Assembly: GCA_016704145.1 (NCBI GenBank)
Contig: JADJAS010000005.1
Span: forward strand, 128,937 to 192,936
Length of the DNA: 64,000 nt
Source of the DNA: Rhodocyclaceae bacterium
GTDB lineage: Bacteria; Pseudomonadota; Gammaproteobacteria; Burkholderiales; Rhodocyclaceae
Reading direction: 5' to 3'
Position 1 is the stretch's first letter. The number at the start of each line of letters is the position of its first letter. The translations under genes and the position numbers were made by a program. A model generated the notes under the pieces. The model searched no databases and was not told where the DNA came from. It was given only the letters and a program-made list of their open reading frames with translations. Below, piece by piece: positions 39,377-48,738 of this stretch.

Positions 39377-40624
39377 TCAACGCTCCCCCCGCTCGCGCGA
39401 CAGATAACGACCGCCCCGCTCGACGCCGGGCGTCTTTTCCAGTTGCGGCGGCACCTCGTTGGATACCGGCGCGCCGGCCGCGGCGGGCGCGGCGGGCAGC
39501 TCCGCCGCCACCGCCGCCTGTGCCGCCGTGGACTGCATCAGCTTGTCGAGCGGCAGGTACAGCAGGTTGCCGGCACCCTTGGCATCGACCATGACCTTGC
39601 TGGTGCTGGCATAGACCTGTTGCACCGTCTCGAGGTAGAGCCGCTGCCTTGTCACTTCCGGCGCCTTGGTGTACTCGACCAGGACCTGCTTGAAACGCGA
39701 AGCATCACCCTCGGCGGTAGCAATGATTCGCGCACGGTAGCCTTCGGATTCCTGCTGCAGGCGCGAAGCGGCACCCTGGGCACGCGGAATGACGTCGTTG
39801 GCGTAGGCCTGCCCCTCGTTCTTCTGCCGTTCGCGATCCTGGCCGGCCTTGACGGCGTCATCGAAGGCCGCCTGCACCTGCTCGGGAGGCTGCGTACTTT
39901 GCATCGACACCGAGCGAATCTGGATGCCCGTGTCGTAGCGATCGAGAATGTCCTGAATCAGCTTCTGCGTGCTGGCCGCGATGACGTCGCGCCCCTCGTA
40001 GAGCACGAAGTCCATCTTGCTCTTGCCGACAATCTCGCGGATCGCTGTTTCCGCCGCCTGGATGACGGCATCGTCCGGATGCCGGTTCTTGAACAGGTAG
40101 GCCTGGACATCCTTGAGCAGGTATTGCACTGCAAACTGGACGCTAACGATGTTTTCGTCATCGGTCAGCATCAGTGCCTCCTTGGGCACCTTGTTCTTTT
40201 CGGAACCGCGATAACCGACCTCGACGGTGCGCACACCGGTCAGATTGACGGTCTCGTGGCTCTGGATGGGCCAGGGCAAGCGCCAGCGCAAGCCGGGGTC
40301 GGTGGTCTCCCGGTAGCTGCCGAATTGGAGCACCACGCCGCGCTGGCTGGCATCGACGATGTAGAAGCCGCTGGCCAGCCATGCCAGCGCAACCAGCCCC
40401 AGCAGCACGCCGATGCCGCCGCCGAACTGGCGTGGCGAAAGGCTCGGCAGGCGCGGGCCGCCGCCATCGCCGCCGCCATCGCCGCCGCCCCCCTTGCGAC
40501 CGAACAGGCCCGCCAGGCGGCGATTGACGTCGCGCCACAATTCGTCGAGGTCGGGCGGGCCCTGATTGCCGCCCTTCTTGCCGCCGCCGGGGTTGTTGCC
40601 CCAGCCGTGATCATTGAGTGACAT
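39377..40624 (-). CDS. hflK: HflK, FtsH-modulating SPFH protein
   Basis: The 415-residue protein starts MSLNDHGWGNNPGGGKKGGN at ATG 40624. It has the Gly-rich cytoplasmic N terminus typical of HflK, one TM helix near 80-100 (GIGVLLGLVALAWLASGFYI), and an SPFH domain (GVVLQFGSYRETTDPGLRWR). The long helical region is followed by an Ala/Pro-rich C terminus. Longer upstream starts run into hflX and are rejected. It is co-transcribed with hflC. Confidence 0.95.
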   Translation of the reverse strand: MSLNDHGWGNNPGGGKKGGNQGPPDLDELWRDVNRRLAGLFGRKGGGGDGGGDGGGPRLPSLSPRQFGGGIGVLLGLVALAWLASGFYIVDASQRGVVLQFGSYRETTDPGLRWRLPWPIQSHETVNLTGVRTVEVGYRGSEKNKVPKEALMLTDDENIVSVQFAVQYLLKDVQAYLFKNRHPDDAVIQAAETAIREIVGKSKMDFVLYEGRDVIAASTQKLIQDILDRYDTGIQIRSVSMQSTQPPEQVQAAFDDAVKAGQDRERQKNEGQAYANDVIPRAQGAASRLQQESEGYRARIIATAEGDASRFKQVLVEYTKAPEVTRQRLYLETVQQVYASTSKVMVDAKGAGNLLYLPLDKLMQSTAAQAAVAAELPAAPAAAGAPVSNEVPPQLEKTPGVERGGRYLSRERGER

Positions 40625-40715
40625 GAGGATGCCAGCAATCATGTTTGAGTCGTCACCATCGTCGCAAGGAAATTCTAGGGAAGGTCCGGGGTATTCCGAC
40701 AGGTCATCCGCAAAT

Positions 40716-41834
40716 TCAAGCGGACGCCAACCGTGCCTGACACGCGTGTTCACGGGCCGCCGCGGCCAGCGCGTCGCGCAGAAGGTCGAGGCCCGCACCC
40801 GTGCGGGCACTCAAGCGAACGCGCGCGATATTACCACAGTCGTCATGCTCGACCCCGGGCTCGACGCCGGTCGCGTCAATCTTGTTCCAGACCACGAGTT
40901 GCGGCACCGCGCCAGCGCCGATCTCCTCCAGCACGGCCGCCACGGCCGCCATCTGTTGATCCCGGTCAGCGCTGGCGGAATCGACGACATGCAGCAGTAG
41001 GTCGGCATGCGCGGTTTCCTCGAGCGTGGCGCGGAAAGCCGCGACCAAGGCATGCGGAAGGTCGCGAATGAAACCGACGGTGTCAGAGACGACGATCTGC
41101 CCGGCACCTTCGACGAATACCCGTCTCGACGTCGTGTCGAGCGTGGCGAACAACTGGTCGGCGGCATAGGCGCCCGCCTTGGTCAAGGCGTTGAACAGCG
41201 TGCTCTTGCCGGCGTTGGTGTAGCCCACCAGCGATACCGCCAGCACTTCGCCGCGCACCCTGGCGCGCCGGCGCACCGCACGCTGACGCGCCAGTTGCTT
41301 GAGCCGGTCCTTGAGCACGGCCACGCGCTTGCCGAGCAGCCGGCGGTCGGTTTCCAGCTGTTTCTCACCCGGCCCGCGCAGACCGATGCCACCCTTCTGC
41401 CGCTCAAGATGCGTCCAGCCGCGCACCAGCCTGGTGGCTAGATGCTGCAACTGCGCCAGTTCGACTTGCAGGCGGCCTTCGTGACTGCGCGCTCGCAGCG
41501 CGAAGATGTCGAGGATCAGGCTGCTGCGGTCCACCACGCGCCGCTCCAGGGCCTTCTCCAGGTTGCGCTGCTGGCCAGGCGCCAACTCGTGATTGAAGAC
41601 GACCAGATCGGCCTCGTGAAGACGCGCGGCATCGGCGATCTCGACGACCTTGCCCTTGCCGGCGAAGGTGGCGGAATCGGGCGCCGAACGCCGACCGGAC
41701 ACCACCCCCAGCGGACGCGCTCCGGCACTGGTCACCAGCAGACGGAATTCCTCCAGCCGTTCGGCGAAGTCGTCTTCGCCGAAATCGAGCTGCACCAGAA
41801 TGGCGTTTTCGCCGGTGGCGGGCCGATCAAACAC
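40716..41834 (-). CDS. hflX: HflX ribosome-associated GTPase
   Basis: The 372-residue protein starts at GTG 41834 (MFDRPATGENAILVQLDFGE). It has the HflX N-terminal domain (LAPGQQRNLEKAL; GGIGLRGPGEKQLETDRR), a GTPase with G1 GYTNAGKST, G3 DTVGFI and G4 NKID. It splits stalled ribosomes under stress. It follows hfq by 27 bp, the usual hfq-hflX-hflK-hflC order. Confidence 0.95.
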   Translation of the reverse strand: MFDRPATGENAILVQLDFGEDDFAERLEEFRLLVTSAGARPLGVVSGRRSAPDSATFAGKGKVVEIADAARLHEADLVVFNHELAPGQQRNLEKALERRVVDRSSLILDIFALRARSHEGRLQVELAQLQHLATRLVRGWTHLERQKGGIGLRGPGEKQLETDRRLLGKRVAVLKDRLKQLARQRAVRRRARVRGEVLAVSLVGYTNAGKSTLFNALTKAGAYAADQLFATLDTTSRRVFVEGAGQIVVSDTVGFIRDLPHALVAAFRATLEETAHADLLLHVVDSASADRDQQMAAVAAVLEEIGAGAVPQLVVWNKIDATGVEPGVEHDDCGNIARVRLSARTGAGLDLLRDALAAAAREHACQARLASA

Positions 41835-41861
41835 GGTCCCGCTCCACCGGATGACATCGGA

Positions 41862-42098
41862 TCACTCGCCGCCGCTGTCCTGGGCGAAGTTGACCGGCCG
41901 TGCTGGCACGACGGTGGAAATGGCATGCTTGTACACCATCTGCGTCACCGTGTTCTTCAGCAACACGACGTACTGGTCGAATGACTCGACCTGGCCTTGC
42001 AGTTTGATGCCGTTGACGAGATAAATCGACACCGGCACATGCTCCCGGCGCAATGCGTTCAGAAACGGGTCTTGTAGCATCTGCCCTTTGTTGCTCAT
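41862..42098 (-). CDS. hfq: Hfq RNA chaperone
   Basis: The 78-residue protein starts MSNKGQMLQDPFLNALRREH and has both Sm motifs (VNGIKLQGQVESFDQYVVLL; MVYKHAISTVVP). It binds small RNAs and mRNA poly(A/U) tracts as a hexamer. The C-terminal tail is very short, as in many betaproteobacteria. Confidence 0.97.
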   Translation of the reverse strand: MSNKGQMLQDPFLNALRREHVPVSIYLVNGIKLQGQVESFDQYVVLLKNTVTQMVYKHAISTVVPARPVNFAQDSGGE

Positions 42099-42180
42099 GT
42101 TGGTCCTCGGCTCTGGTTATCGAAAAGCGAATGTACTTGATTTTGCCGCCGCATGCCAGCCGACTCCGGCGGGCGACGCC

Positions 42181-43512
42181 TCAATCCTTGTCGGCGAACG
42201 GATTGTGCGAACTCTTGTACTGGATGCGCAGCGGCGTGCCTTGCAGGTTGAAGGCTTCGAGGAAGGTTTTTTCCAGGTAGCGCGTATAGGCGTCCGGCAC
42301 GGCGTCGAGCGCGTTGCCGTGGATGACGATGATCGGCGGATTCGAACCGCCCTGGTGCGCGTAGCGCAGCTTCGGTCGCACGTTGCCGCGCCGCGGTGGT
42401 TGCTGCTTCTGCACGGCTGCTTGAAGCACGCGGGTCAGTTGCGGGGTCGGCAGTTTGATCATCGCCGCCGCGTAGGCATTGTCCACCGATGACAGCACGC
42501 CAGCGATGCCCTGCCCTTCCAGCGCGGAGATGTAATGCACCTTGGCGAAGCCAAGGAAGTTGAGCTTGCGCGCGATATCCTGCTTGATGCGCTCGCGGCG
42601 GTAGTCGTCGATGGCGTCCCACTTGTTCACGGCCAGCACCAGCGCGCGGCCGGCCTCGATGCAGAAGCCGGCGATGTGCGCGTCCTGGTCGGAGATATCC
42701 TGGCTGGCGTCGACCATCAGCACGACGACGTTGGCTTCCTCGACCGCCTGCAGCGTCTTGATCACCGAGAACTTCTCGATCGCCTCGAAGACGCGGCCCT
42801 TGCGGCGCAGGCCAGCGGTGTCGATCAGCGTGTAATGGCGGCCGTTTCTCTCGAACGGCACCTCGATGGCGTCGCGCGTGGTGCCCGGCATGTCGAAGGC
42901 GATGACGCGGTCTTCGCCGAGCAGCGCGTTGATCAGCGTGCTCTTGCCGACGTTGGGCCGGCCGGCGATGGCGACGCGCGGGCCGCGCCCCGCCACCTCT
43001 TCCGCCTCATCCACCTCCTCGCCGAAGGGCGCCAGCACCAGGTCGAGCAGTTCGCGCACGCCTTCGCCATGGGCACCGGAAATCACCCGCGGCTCACCCA
43101 GGCCGAGTTCGTGGAACTCCGCCGCCACCACGGCGCGATCCATGCCCTCCGCCTTATTCACTAGCAGATGCAACGGCCGGCCGCTCCGCCTCAACAGGTC
43201 GGCAATGACCTGGTCCTGCGGCGTGAAGCCGGCGCGCGCGTCGACCAGGAACAGCACGACATCGGCCTCGGCGATGGCCGCCTCGGCCTGGCGGGCCATC
43301 TCGTAGACAATGCCGGTCCTTGCCTGCGGCTCGAAGCCGCCGGTGTCAACGACAAGGAAGGGCTTGTTGCCCAGCCGGCCGTGGCCATAGTGGCGATCGC
43401 GGGTCAAGCCCGGCATGTCGGCCACCAGCGCGTCGCGCGTCTTGGTCAGCCGGTTGAACAGCGTACTCTTGCCGACATTGGGCCGGCCGACCAGCACCAG
43501 CGTCGGCTTCAC
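42181..43512 (-). CDS. der: Der (EngA) double-GTPase for 50S assembly
   Basis: The 443-residue protein has two Era-like GTPase domains in tandem, with P-loops GRPNVGKSTLFN (residue about 9) and GRPNVGKSTLIN (about 183), and matching G3/G4 motifs (DTGGF, NKAEG; DTAGL, NKWDA). A C-terminal KH-like domain ends NPFADKD. It acts in 50S subunit maturation. Its start overlaps the bamB stop by 4 bp. Confidence 0.97.
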   Translation of the reverse strand: MKPTLVLVGRPNVGKSTLFNRLTKTRDALVADMPGLTRDRHYGHGRLGNKPFLVVDTGGFEPQARTGIVYEMARQAEAAIAEADVVLFLVDARAGFTPQDQVIADLLRRSGRPLHLLVNKAEGMDRAVVAAEFHELGLGEPRVISGAHGEGVRELLDLVLAPFGEEVDEAEEVAGRGPRVAIAGRPNVGKSTLINALLGEDRVIAFDMPGTTRDAIEVPFERNGRHYTLIDTAGLRRKGRVFEAIEKFSVIKTLQAVEEANVVVLMVDASQDISDQDAHIAGFCIEAGRALVLAVNKWDAIDDYRRERIKQDIARKLNFLGFAKVHYISALEGQGIAGVLSSVDNAYAAAMIKLPTPQLTRVLQAAVQKQQPPRRGNVRPKLRYAHQGGSNPPIIVIHGNALDAVPDAYTRYLEKTFLEAFNLQGTPLRIQYKSSHNPFADKD

Positions 43513-44661
43513 TGGACTCCCAGCGCGATGACACTGCCCTTTCTGGTTTGCACGACAAGCCCGCCGGCGACGCGCTGCGGATTGGCGCGGATGGCGCTGC
43601 CGTCGGTGGCGGCGCGCGCGACGAAGGCGCCATCGTCGACGTCGAGGAAATGGACGAAGCCCTGAAAGTCAGCCACGGCGACACGCCGGCCCAGCATGAT
43701 CGGCCGCGATAGGCCACGGTTGGCCAGTTTGTCCTGCTTCCACAGGCTGGCCCCGCCGTCGCGGGCGAAGGCCTGGACGGCGCCCGTGTCGTCGCTGACG
43801 TACACCCGCGTCTGATCCATGTCGAGTCCGGCGCTGCTGGAAATGTCGCGGCCCCAGACCTGGTTGCCATTGGCCAGTTCGAAACAGGCCACGCGCCCCT
43901 GATAGGCAACGGCGCAAACCTGACGTTCGTCGGCGACGGGCAGACTGGTGATGTCGGCGACCCGCTCCAGTTCGGTGGCGCCCTTGGGCACGGCAACGGT
44001 CGCTTCCCACATTGCCGCGCCATTCTTGCCGTTGATGGCGACCAGCTTGCCTCCCGGAAAGCCGGCCAGTACCGTATTGTCCACCATCGTCATGCCGACG
44101 TTCGAGCGCAGCGTCAGCGCCGGCGTGACGCGCTGATAGACCCAACGTCGCTTGCCGTCAGCCCGATCGAGGCCGACGACACGCGCATCGACGGAGCGCA
44201 CGACCACCTGGTCGCCATTGACGAGCGGCGGCGCCAGTACCTCGGAGCTGACCCGCGCGGTCCAGCGGGGCTTGCCGGATTCGGCATCGAAGGCCATGAC
44301 CTGCCCCTTTTCAGTGCCCACCACGACGAGGTCCCCGGTCCGCGCCGACACCACCTGCCAGTTTCTCGCCAGCGGCGATGCGCCACGACTGACGCCCGTT
44401 GTCGATCCTGGCGACGGTGCCATCTCGCGCCGCGGCATAGACGCTGTCGCCGACCACGGCCGGTGTCAACACGAAATCGTCGGCTTCGCCCACGGTAACC
44501 TGCCAGCGCACCGGCAGCTCGGCCGCCCCCTGAATCGGTTTCAGCTCCGCCGGTTTGATTTTCGGTTCGGACTTGAAGGGATTCAGCTTGTCGAGCGTTG
44601 AACATCCACCCAGCACCACGCCAACGAGGCCGACGGCGATCACGCCGAACCGGCGCGTCAC
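43509..44661 (-). pseudogene. bamB: BamB outer-membrane assembly lipoprotein, frameshifted
   Basis: From GTG 44661 the frame encodes a lipoprotein signal (MTRRFGVIAVGLVGVVLGGC, lipobox LGGC) and the first beta-propeller blades. It then shifts and stops near 44311. A second frame from about 44350 to 43509 carries the rest (LVVVGTEKGQVMAFDAESGK ... VIALGVQ). Removing one base from the CCCC run at 44333-44336 would restore a single BamB of about 383 residues. This is either a sequencing or assembly error or a real null allele. BamB scaffolds the BAM complex, and the neighbours yfgM and der are the expected ones. A dispersed repeat copy lies at 43665-43687. Confidence 0.85.
43665..43687 (+). repeat. 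dispersed 23-bp repeat, copy inside bamB
   Basis: The plus strand reads AAAGTCAGCCACGGCGACAC then GCC. On the gene strand it encodes RRVAVADF, the same frame used by the copies in torD and cas1. Confidence 0.6.
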
Positions 44662-45347
44662 TTGGCTTCTCCCGCGGCGACCGCGCCGCCCAGCGCATCG
44701 ATCTTGATCTGCAAGGTTTCGCGATAGGCGCCGCGCGCCCGGGCCTCGGCGCCGCCTTCCTTGATCAGCGCGTCCAGCTTGACCAGCGCCGCCTCATAGG
44801 CCGCCTTGGCTTCCGTGTTCTTGCCTTGCGCCATCAGGATGTCGCCGCGCAGGTCGTTGAAACGCGGCGCCAAGGAAGGCGCCGGCTCGGCGGCAATCCT
44901 GGCGAGCGCCTCGTCGTAAGCCTTGTCGTCGAGCATCACCGTGGCCAGGCGAAGCCGGGCCAGATCGCGTATCCCGTCATCCTTGGCATGGTCGGCGGCC
45001 CAGGTCAGTTGCATGCGCGCCGACTTGATGTCACCACCCTCGATCTGCGCCTTGGCGGACAACAATGCCGCCAAAGCGGCATGGGCCGTACCGGAGAACT
45101 TGTCGATCAGCTCGCCGGCCATCTCGCGGGCACGCTTGGCGTCGTTCTGGGCCACGGCCGACTGGACGCCGCCGAACAGCGCCGATGCCTGGGTGGCCTG
45201 GGTGCGTTGCCACCAGCCCCACCCCTGCCAGGCAAGCACGGCCAGCGCGGCGACCGTTACCACGGTCGTGACCAGGTTGCCATGCATCTTCCACCAGGTC
45301 TTCAGCGAATCGAGTTGTTCCTGTTCTTCAAGATCGTAGGTTGCCAT
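44658..45347 (-). CDS. YfgM-like TPR membrane protein (periplasmic chaperone partner)
   Basis: The 229-residue protein starts MATYDLEEQEQLDSLKTWWK. It has one N-terminal TM helix (about 24-42) and TPR-like helices (AALAALLSAKAQIEGGDIKS; LARLRLATVMLDDKAYDEAL). This is the YfgM/DUF2133 family, which associates with the SecYEG-PpiD periplasmic chaperone complex. It overlaps bamB through GTGA and follows hisS by 23 bp. Confidence 0.88.
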   Translation of the reverse strand: MATYDLEEQEQLDSLKTWWKMHGNLVTTVVTVAALAVLAWQGWGWWQRTQATQASALFGGVQSAVAQNDAKRAREMAGELIDKFSGTAHAALAALLSAKAQIEGGDIKSARMQLTWAADHAKDDGIRDLARLRLATVMLDDKAYDEALARIAAEPAPSLAPRFNDLRGDILMAQGKNTEAKAAYEAALVKLDALIKEGGAEARARGAYRETLQIKIDALGGAVAAGEAK

Positions 45348-45370
45348 CGCCCGTTTTCCCGTTCCCGTTG

Positions 45371-46651
45371 CTATTCACATTCGTTGCCAAGTATCCACTC
45401 GCTGGCCGTTTCGGCCAGCCGCTCGACGGCGATGCGCCGTTGCCCGCTATCCTCGCGCAAGGCCTTGATCGTTGCTTCGTTCGCCCGCGCCTCATCGTCG
45501 CCAATGATCACCGCAATGGTCGCTCCCGCGGCATCGGCTTTCTTCATCTGCGCCTTGAAGCCGCCACCGCCGCAGTGCAGATGAACAACGAAACCGACAT
45601 CGCGCAAATGCTCCGCCACCCTGAAGGCGTGCCGACCGGCCAGTTCGCCCTGATGCACGACATAGACATCCGGCACCGGACGCTCATGGCGATTGCCCTG
45701 GTCGGCCCACAGCGCCAGCAGGCGCTCGACACCCATGGCAAAACCGCAGGCCGGCGCCGGTTTGCCGCCGAGCTGCGCGATCAGGCCGTCGTAACGCCCG
45801 CCGGCGCAAACCGTGCCCTGCGCGCCGAGTTGATCCGTCACCCACTCGAACACGGTGAGATTGTAATAGTCGAGCCCGCGCACCAGCCGCGGATTGATCC
45901 GGTAAGGCAGGCCGGCATCCTTGAGCAGCGTCTGCACGCCCTCGAAGTGCTTGAGCGAGGCTTCGCCCAGATAAGCCATCAGCGTTGGCGCGCCCTCGAC
46001 CAGTTCCCGCATGGCCGGGTTCTTGGTGTCGAGGATGCGCAGCGGATTGGTGTGCAGGCGTCGCTGGCCGTCGGCATCGAGCCGGTCGCGATGCTGTTCG
46101 AGATAGGCGATCAGGTCGGCGCGATGCCGCGCGCGCTCGTCCGGCTGGCCGAGCGAATTGATTTCGAGTTCGATGCCGGTCAGGCCCAGGTCGTCCCACA
46201 GCCGCGCGCCCATCACGATCTGCTCGGCATCGACGTCGGGACCGGCGTAACCGAGCGCCTCGACGCCGACCTGGTGGAACTGGCGGTAGCGCCCTTTCTG
46301 CGGTCGCTCATGGCGGAACATCGGTCCCATGTACCAGAGTCGGCGCGGGCTGTCGTAGAGCAGACTGTGCTGGAGCACGGCGCGCACGCAGGATGCGGTG
46401 CCTTCCGGGCGCAAGGTCAATTGCTCGCCGTTGAGGCTGTCGGTGAAGGAATACATTTCCTTTTCGACGATGTCGGTCACTTCGCCGATGGCGCGCGCGA
46501 ACAGCGGCGTCGGCTCGACCAGCGGCATGCGCATCGGCCGATAGCCGTAGACCCGCAACCAGTCTCGCACCAGTTCCTCGAACTGCTCCCAGAGTTCGGC
46601 CTCGTCGGGCAGGATGTCGTTCATCCCGCGGATCGCTTGCAATGTGCTCAT
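45371..46651 (-). CDS. hisS: Histidyl-tRNA synthetase
   Basis: The 426-residue class II synthetase starts MSTLQAIRGMNDILPDEAEL. Motifs include TLRPEGTASCVRA, RRLWYMGPMFRHERPQKGRY (motif 2), the histidine signature (LVRGLDYYN) and motif 3 (GFAMGVERLL). The C-terminal anticodon-binding domain is intact. It ligates His to tRNA-His. It is 3 bp downstream of ispG. Confidence 0.97.
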   Translation of the reverse strand: MSTLQAIRGMNDILPDEAELWEQFEELVRDWLRVYGYRPMRMPLVEPTPLFARAIGEVTDIVEKEMYSFTDSLNGEQLTLRPEGTASCVRAVLQHSLLYDSPRRLWYMGPMFRHERPQKGRYRQFHQVGVEALGYAGPDVDAEQIVMGARLWDDLGLTGIELEINSLGQPDERARHRADLIAYLEQHRDRLDADGQRRLHTNPLRILDTKNPAMRELVEGAPTLMAYLGEASLKHFEGVQTLLKDAGLPYRINPRLVRGLDYYNLTVFEWVTDQLGAQGTVCAGGRYDGLIAQLGGKPAPACGFAMGVERLLALWADQGNRHERPVPDVYVVHQGELAGRHAFRVAEHLRDVGFVVHLHCGGGGFKAQMKKADAAGATIAVIIGDDEARANEATIKALREDSGQRRIAVERLAETASEWILGNECE

Positions 46652-46654
46652 GTT

Positions 46655-47905
46655 CTAGACGCGCGGCGCGTACTTGCGCGCCACGTAGTTCTCGATGATC
46701 CGTTTGAATTCGGCGGCGATGTTGTCACCGCGCAAGGTCGTCGTCCGCTCGCCGTCCTCATAGACGGGCGCCACCGGTTCCTCGCCGGTGCCGGGCAGCG
46801 AAATGCCGATGCTGGCGTGCTTGCTTTCGCCCGGGCCGTTCACCACGCAGCCCATCACCGCCAGCGTCATGGTCTCGACGCCGTGATGCGCGAGTCGCCA
46901 AGCGGGCATGCGCTCGCGAACATAGTCCTGGATATCCTGCGCCAGTTCCTGGAACACGGTGCTGGTGGTGCGCCCGCAGCCCGGACATGCGGCAACCATC
47001 GGCACGAAGGCGCGCAGGCCCATGGTCTGGAGGATTTCCTGGGCGACGACCACCTCGCGCGTGCGCTGGCCGCCGGGCTCCGGCGTCAGCGACACGCGAA
47101 TGGTGTCGCCGATGCCTTCCTGCAGCAGCACCGCCAGCGCGGCCGCCGAGGCGACGATGCCCTTGCTGCCCATGCCGGCTTCGGTGAGTCCCAAGTGCAG
47201 GGGATAGTCGCAACACCGCGACAACTCGCGGTAGATGGCGATCAAGTCCTGCACGCCGGAGACCTTGCAGGACAGCACGATCCGGTCGCCGGGCAGGCCG
47301 ATTTCCTCCGCCTTGGCCGCCGACTCCAGCGCCGAGGCCACCATCGCCTCGCGCATGATGCCGGTCGCGTCGAGCGACTCGGCGCGGTGCGCGTTCTCGT
47401 CCATGACGCGGGCAAGCAACTGCTGGTCGAGGCTGCCCCAATTGACGCCGATGCGCACCGGCTTGTCGTGCTGACAGGCGATCTCGATCAGCTGCGCGAA
47501 CTGCTCGTCGCGCCTGGCGCCCTTGCCGACGTTGCCCGGATTGATACGCAACTTGGCCAGCGCCTCGGCGCAAGCCGGCACCTCGGCAAGCAGCTTGTGG
47601 CCGTTGAAATGGAAATCGCCGATCAGCGGCACGTCGAGATTCATGGCCAGTAGCCGCTCGCGGATTTCCGGCACGGCGCCGGCGGCTTCGCGGGTGTTGA
47701 CGGTGATGCGGACGAGTTCGGAACCGGCGCGCGCAAGTTCCGCCACCTGGCGGGCGGTAGCGAGGACGTCGACCGTGTCGGTGTTGGTCATCGACTGGAT
47801 CGCGACTGGCGCACCGCCGCCGATGGCGACACCACCGACCATGACACGGCGCGTGACGCCCCGAGCGGGGCGCCCGCCGGCCACGGTGCTCGACCTCGTC
47901 ATCAT
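46655..47905 (-). CDS. ispG: IspG (GcpE), HMBPP synthase
   Basis: The 416-residue enzyme has the TIM-barrel start (VGGVAIGGGAPVAIQSMTNT), IGVNWGSLDQQLL, and the C-terminal [4Fe-4S] ligands (ACPGCGRTTSTVFQ plus Cys in VMGCVVNGPGE). It converts MEcPP to HMBPP in the MEP isoprenoid pathway. The start overlaps rodZ by 4 bp. Confidence 0.96.
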   Translation of the reverse strand: MMTRSSTVAGGRPARGVTRRVMVGGVAIGGGAPVAIQSMTNTDTVDVLATARQVAELARAGSELVRITVNTREAAGAVPEIRERLLAMNLDVPLIGDFHFNGHKLLAEVPACAEALAKLRINPGNVGKGARRDEQFAQLIEIACQHDKPVRIGVNWGSLDQQLLARVMDENAHRAESLDATGIMREAMVASALESAAKAEEIGLPGDRIVLSCKVSGVQDLIAIYRELSRCCDYPLHLGLTEAGMGSKGIVASAAALAVLLQEGIGDTIRVSLTPEPGGQRTREVVVAQEILQTMGLRAFVPMVAACPGCGRTTSTVFQELAQDIQDYVRERMPAWRLAHHGVETMTLAVMGCVVNGPGESKHASIGISLPGTGEEPVAPVYEDGERTTTLRGDNIAAEFKRIIENYVARKYAPRV

Positions 47906-48738
47906 TCCAGCGTCAGTCGTGCCACTTCGGCGCGCGTGTGCGGTTTGAGGTCGACCGCCACGTCGTCGTAGCGCAACTCGACGCCGGCGGCACTGCCGAT
48001 CACCAACTGAAAAGGCGGCTGGCCGGCGACGACCTGCCGGATGCCGGGACCATACTGTCCGGTGAGTATGATCTGTCCAGTCGCATCGCGAACCTCCACC
48101 CAGCTCGCACCGAGAAAATCAAAGGCCAGTTGCCTGCCGGTCGCCTCCGTGGCGGCGACCGCCGGCACTGGGATGGTCGCGGCCGGCGCCTCGGTCGCAG
48201 CCGGCGCCGAACTGACCGCCGGGGCGGCGCTGGTCTCGCCAGGATCGCTTCTGGCGCTCGTCGGCCGCAGCGGTTCGCCACCCCCCCGGCGATCGCCAAG
48301 GAAGTGCCAGGCGACCAAGGTTGCCGCGAACACTAGCAGCAATACCGACAGCGAGACCAGCACAGGTATCTGCCGCACGCCGGCGTTCGGCATGGCATTG
48401 CCCATGTTGTCCGGCGGTCGCACGTCGGGCACGCCGGCCGGCATGCGGCTGGCGAGTTCGGCCAGCAATGGCTCGGGGTCGATCTTGAGCAAGCGGGCAT
48501 AGCCGCGAATCATGCCGCGAACGAAAGTCGCGCCAGGCAGGGCATCCAGGTCGTCGGCTTCCAGCGCTTCGATCTGGCGCGGATTGAACTTCAGTGTCTG
48601 GACGACGTCGTCGATGCCGATGCCACGCGCTTCGCGCATTCGCCGCAACGAATGACCGATGCCCGCCTCGCCGCCAGACGGCAGGTCGACGGCGCCGGTG
48701 TCGATGCCCGCATTGGTCGTGTCCCGCGCCTCGGTCAC
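47902..48738 (-). CDS. rodZ: RodZ cell-shape protein
   Basis: The 278-residue protein has an N-terminal cytoplasmic HTH (SLRRMREARGIGIDDVVQTL ... FVRGMIRGYARLLKID), a TM helix (about 125-145, IPVLVSLSVLLLVFAATLVA), an Ala/Pro/Thr-rich periplasmic linker, and a DUF4115 beta domain (LAFDFLGASWVEVRDATGQI). It links MreB to the cell-wall synthesis machinery. The HTH could make it look like a regulator, but the architecture is RodZ. Confidence 0.92.
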   Translation of the reverse strand: MTEARDTTNAGIDTGAVDLPSGGEAGIGHSLRRMREARGIGIDDVVQTLKFNPRQIEALEADDLDALPGATFVRGMIRGYARLLKIDPEPLLAELASRMPAGVPDVRPPDNMGNAMPNAGVRQIPVLVSLSVLLLVFAATLVAWHFLGDRRGGGEPLRPTSARSDPGETSAAPAVSSAPAATEAPAATIPVPAVAATEATGRQLAFDFLGASWVEVRDATGQIILTGQYGPGIRQVVAGQPPFQLVIGSAAGVELRYDDVAVDLKPHTRAEVARLTLE

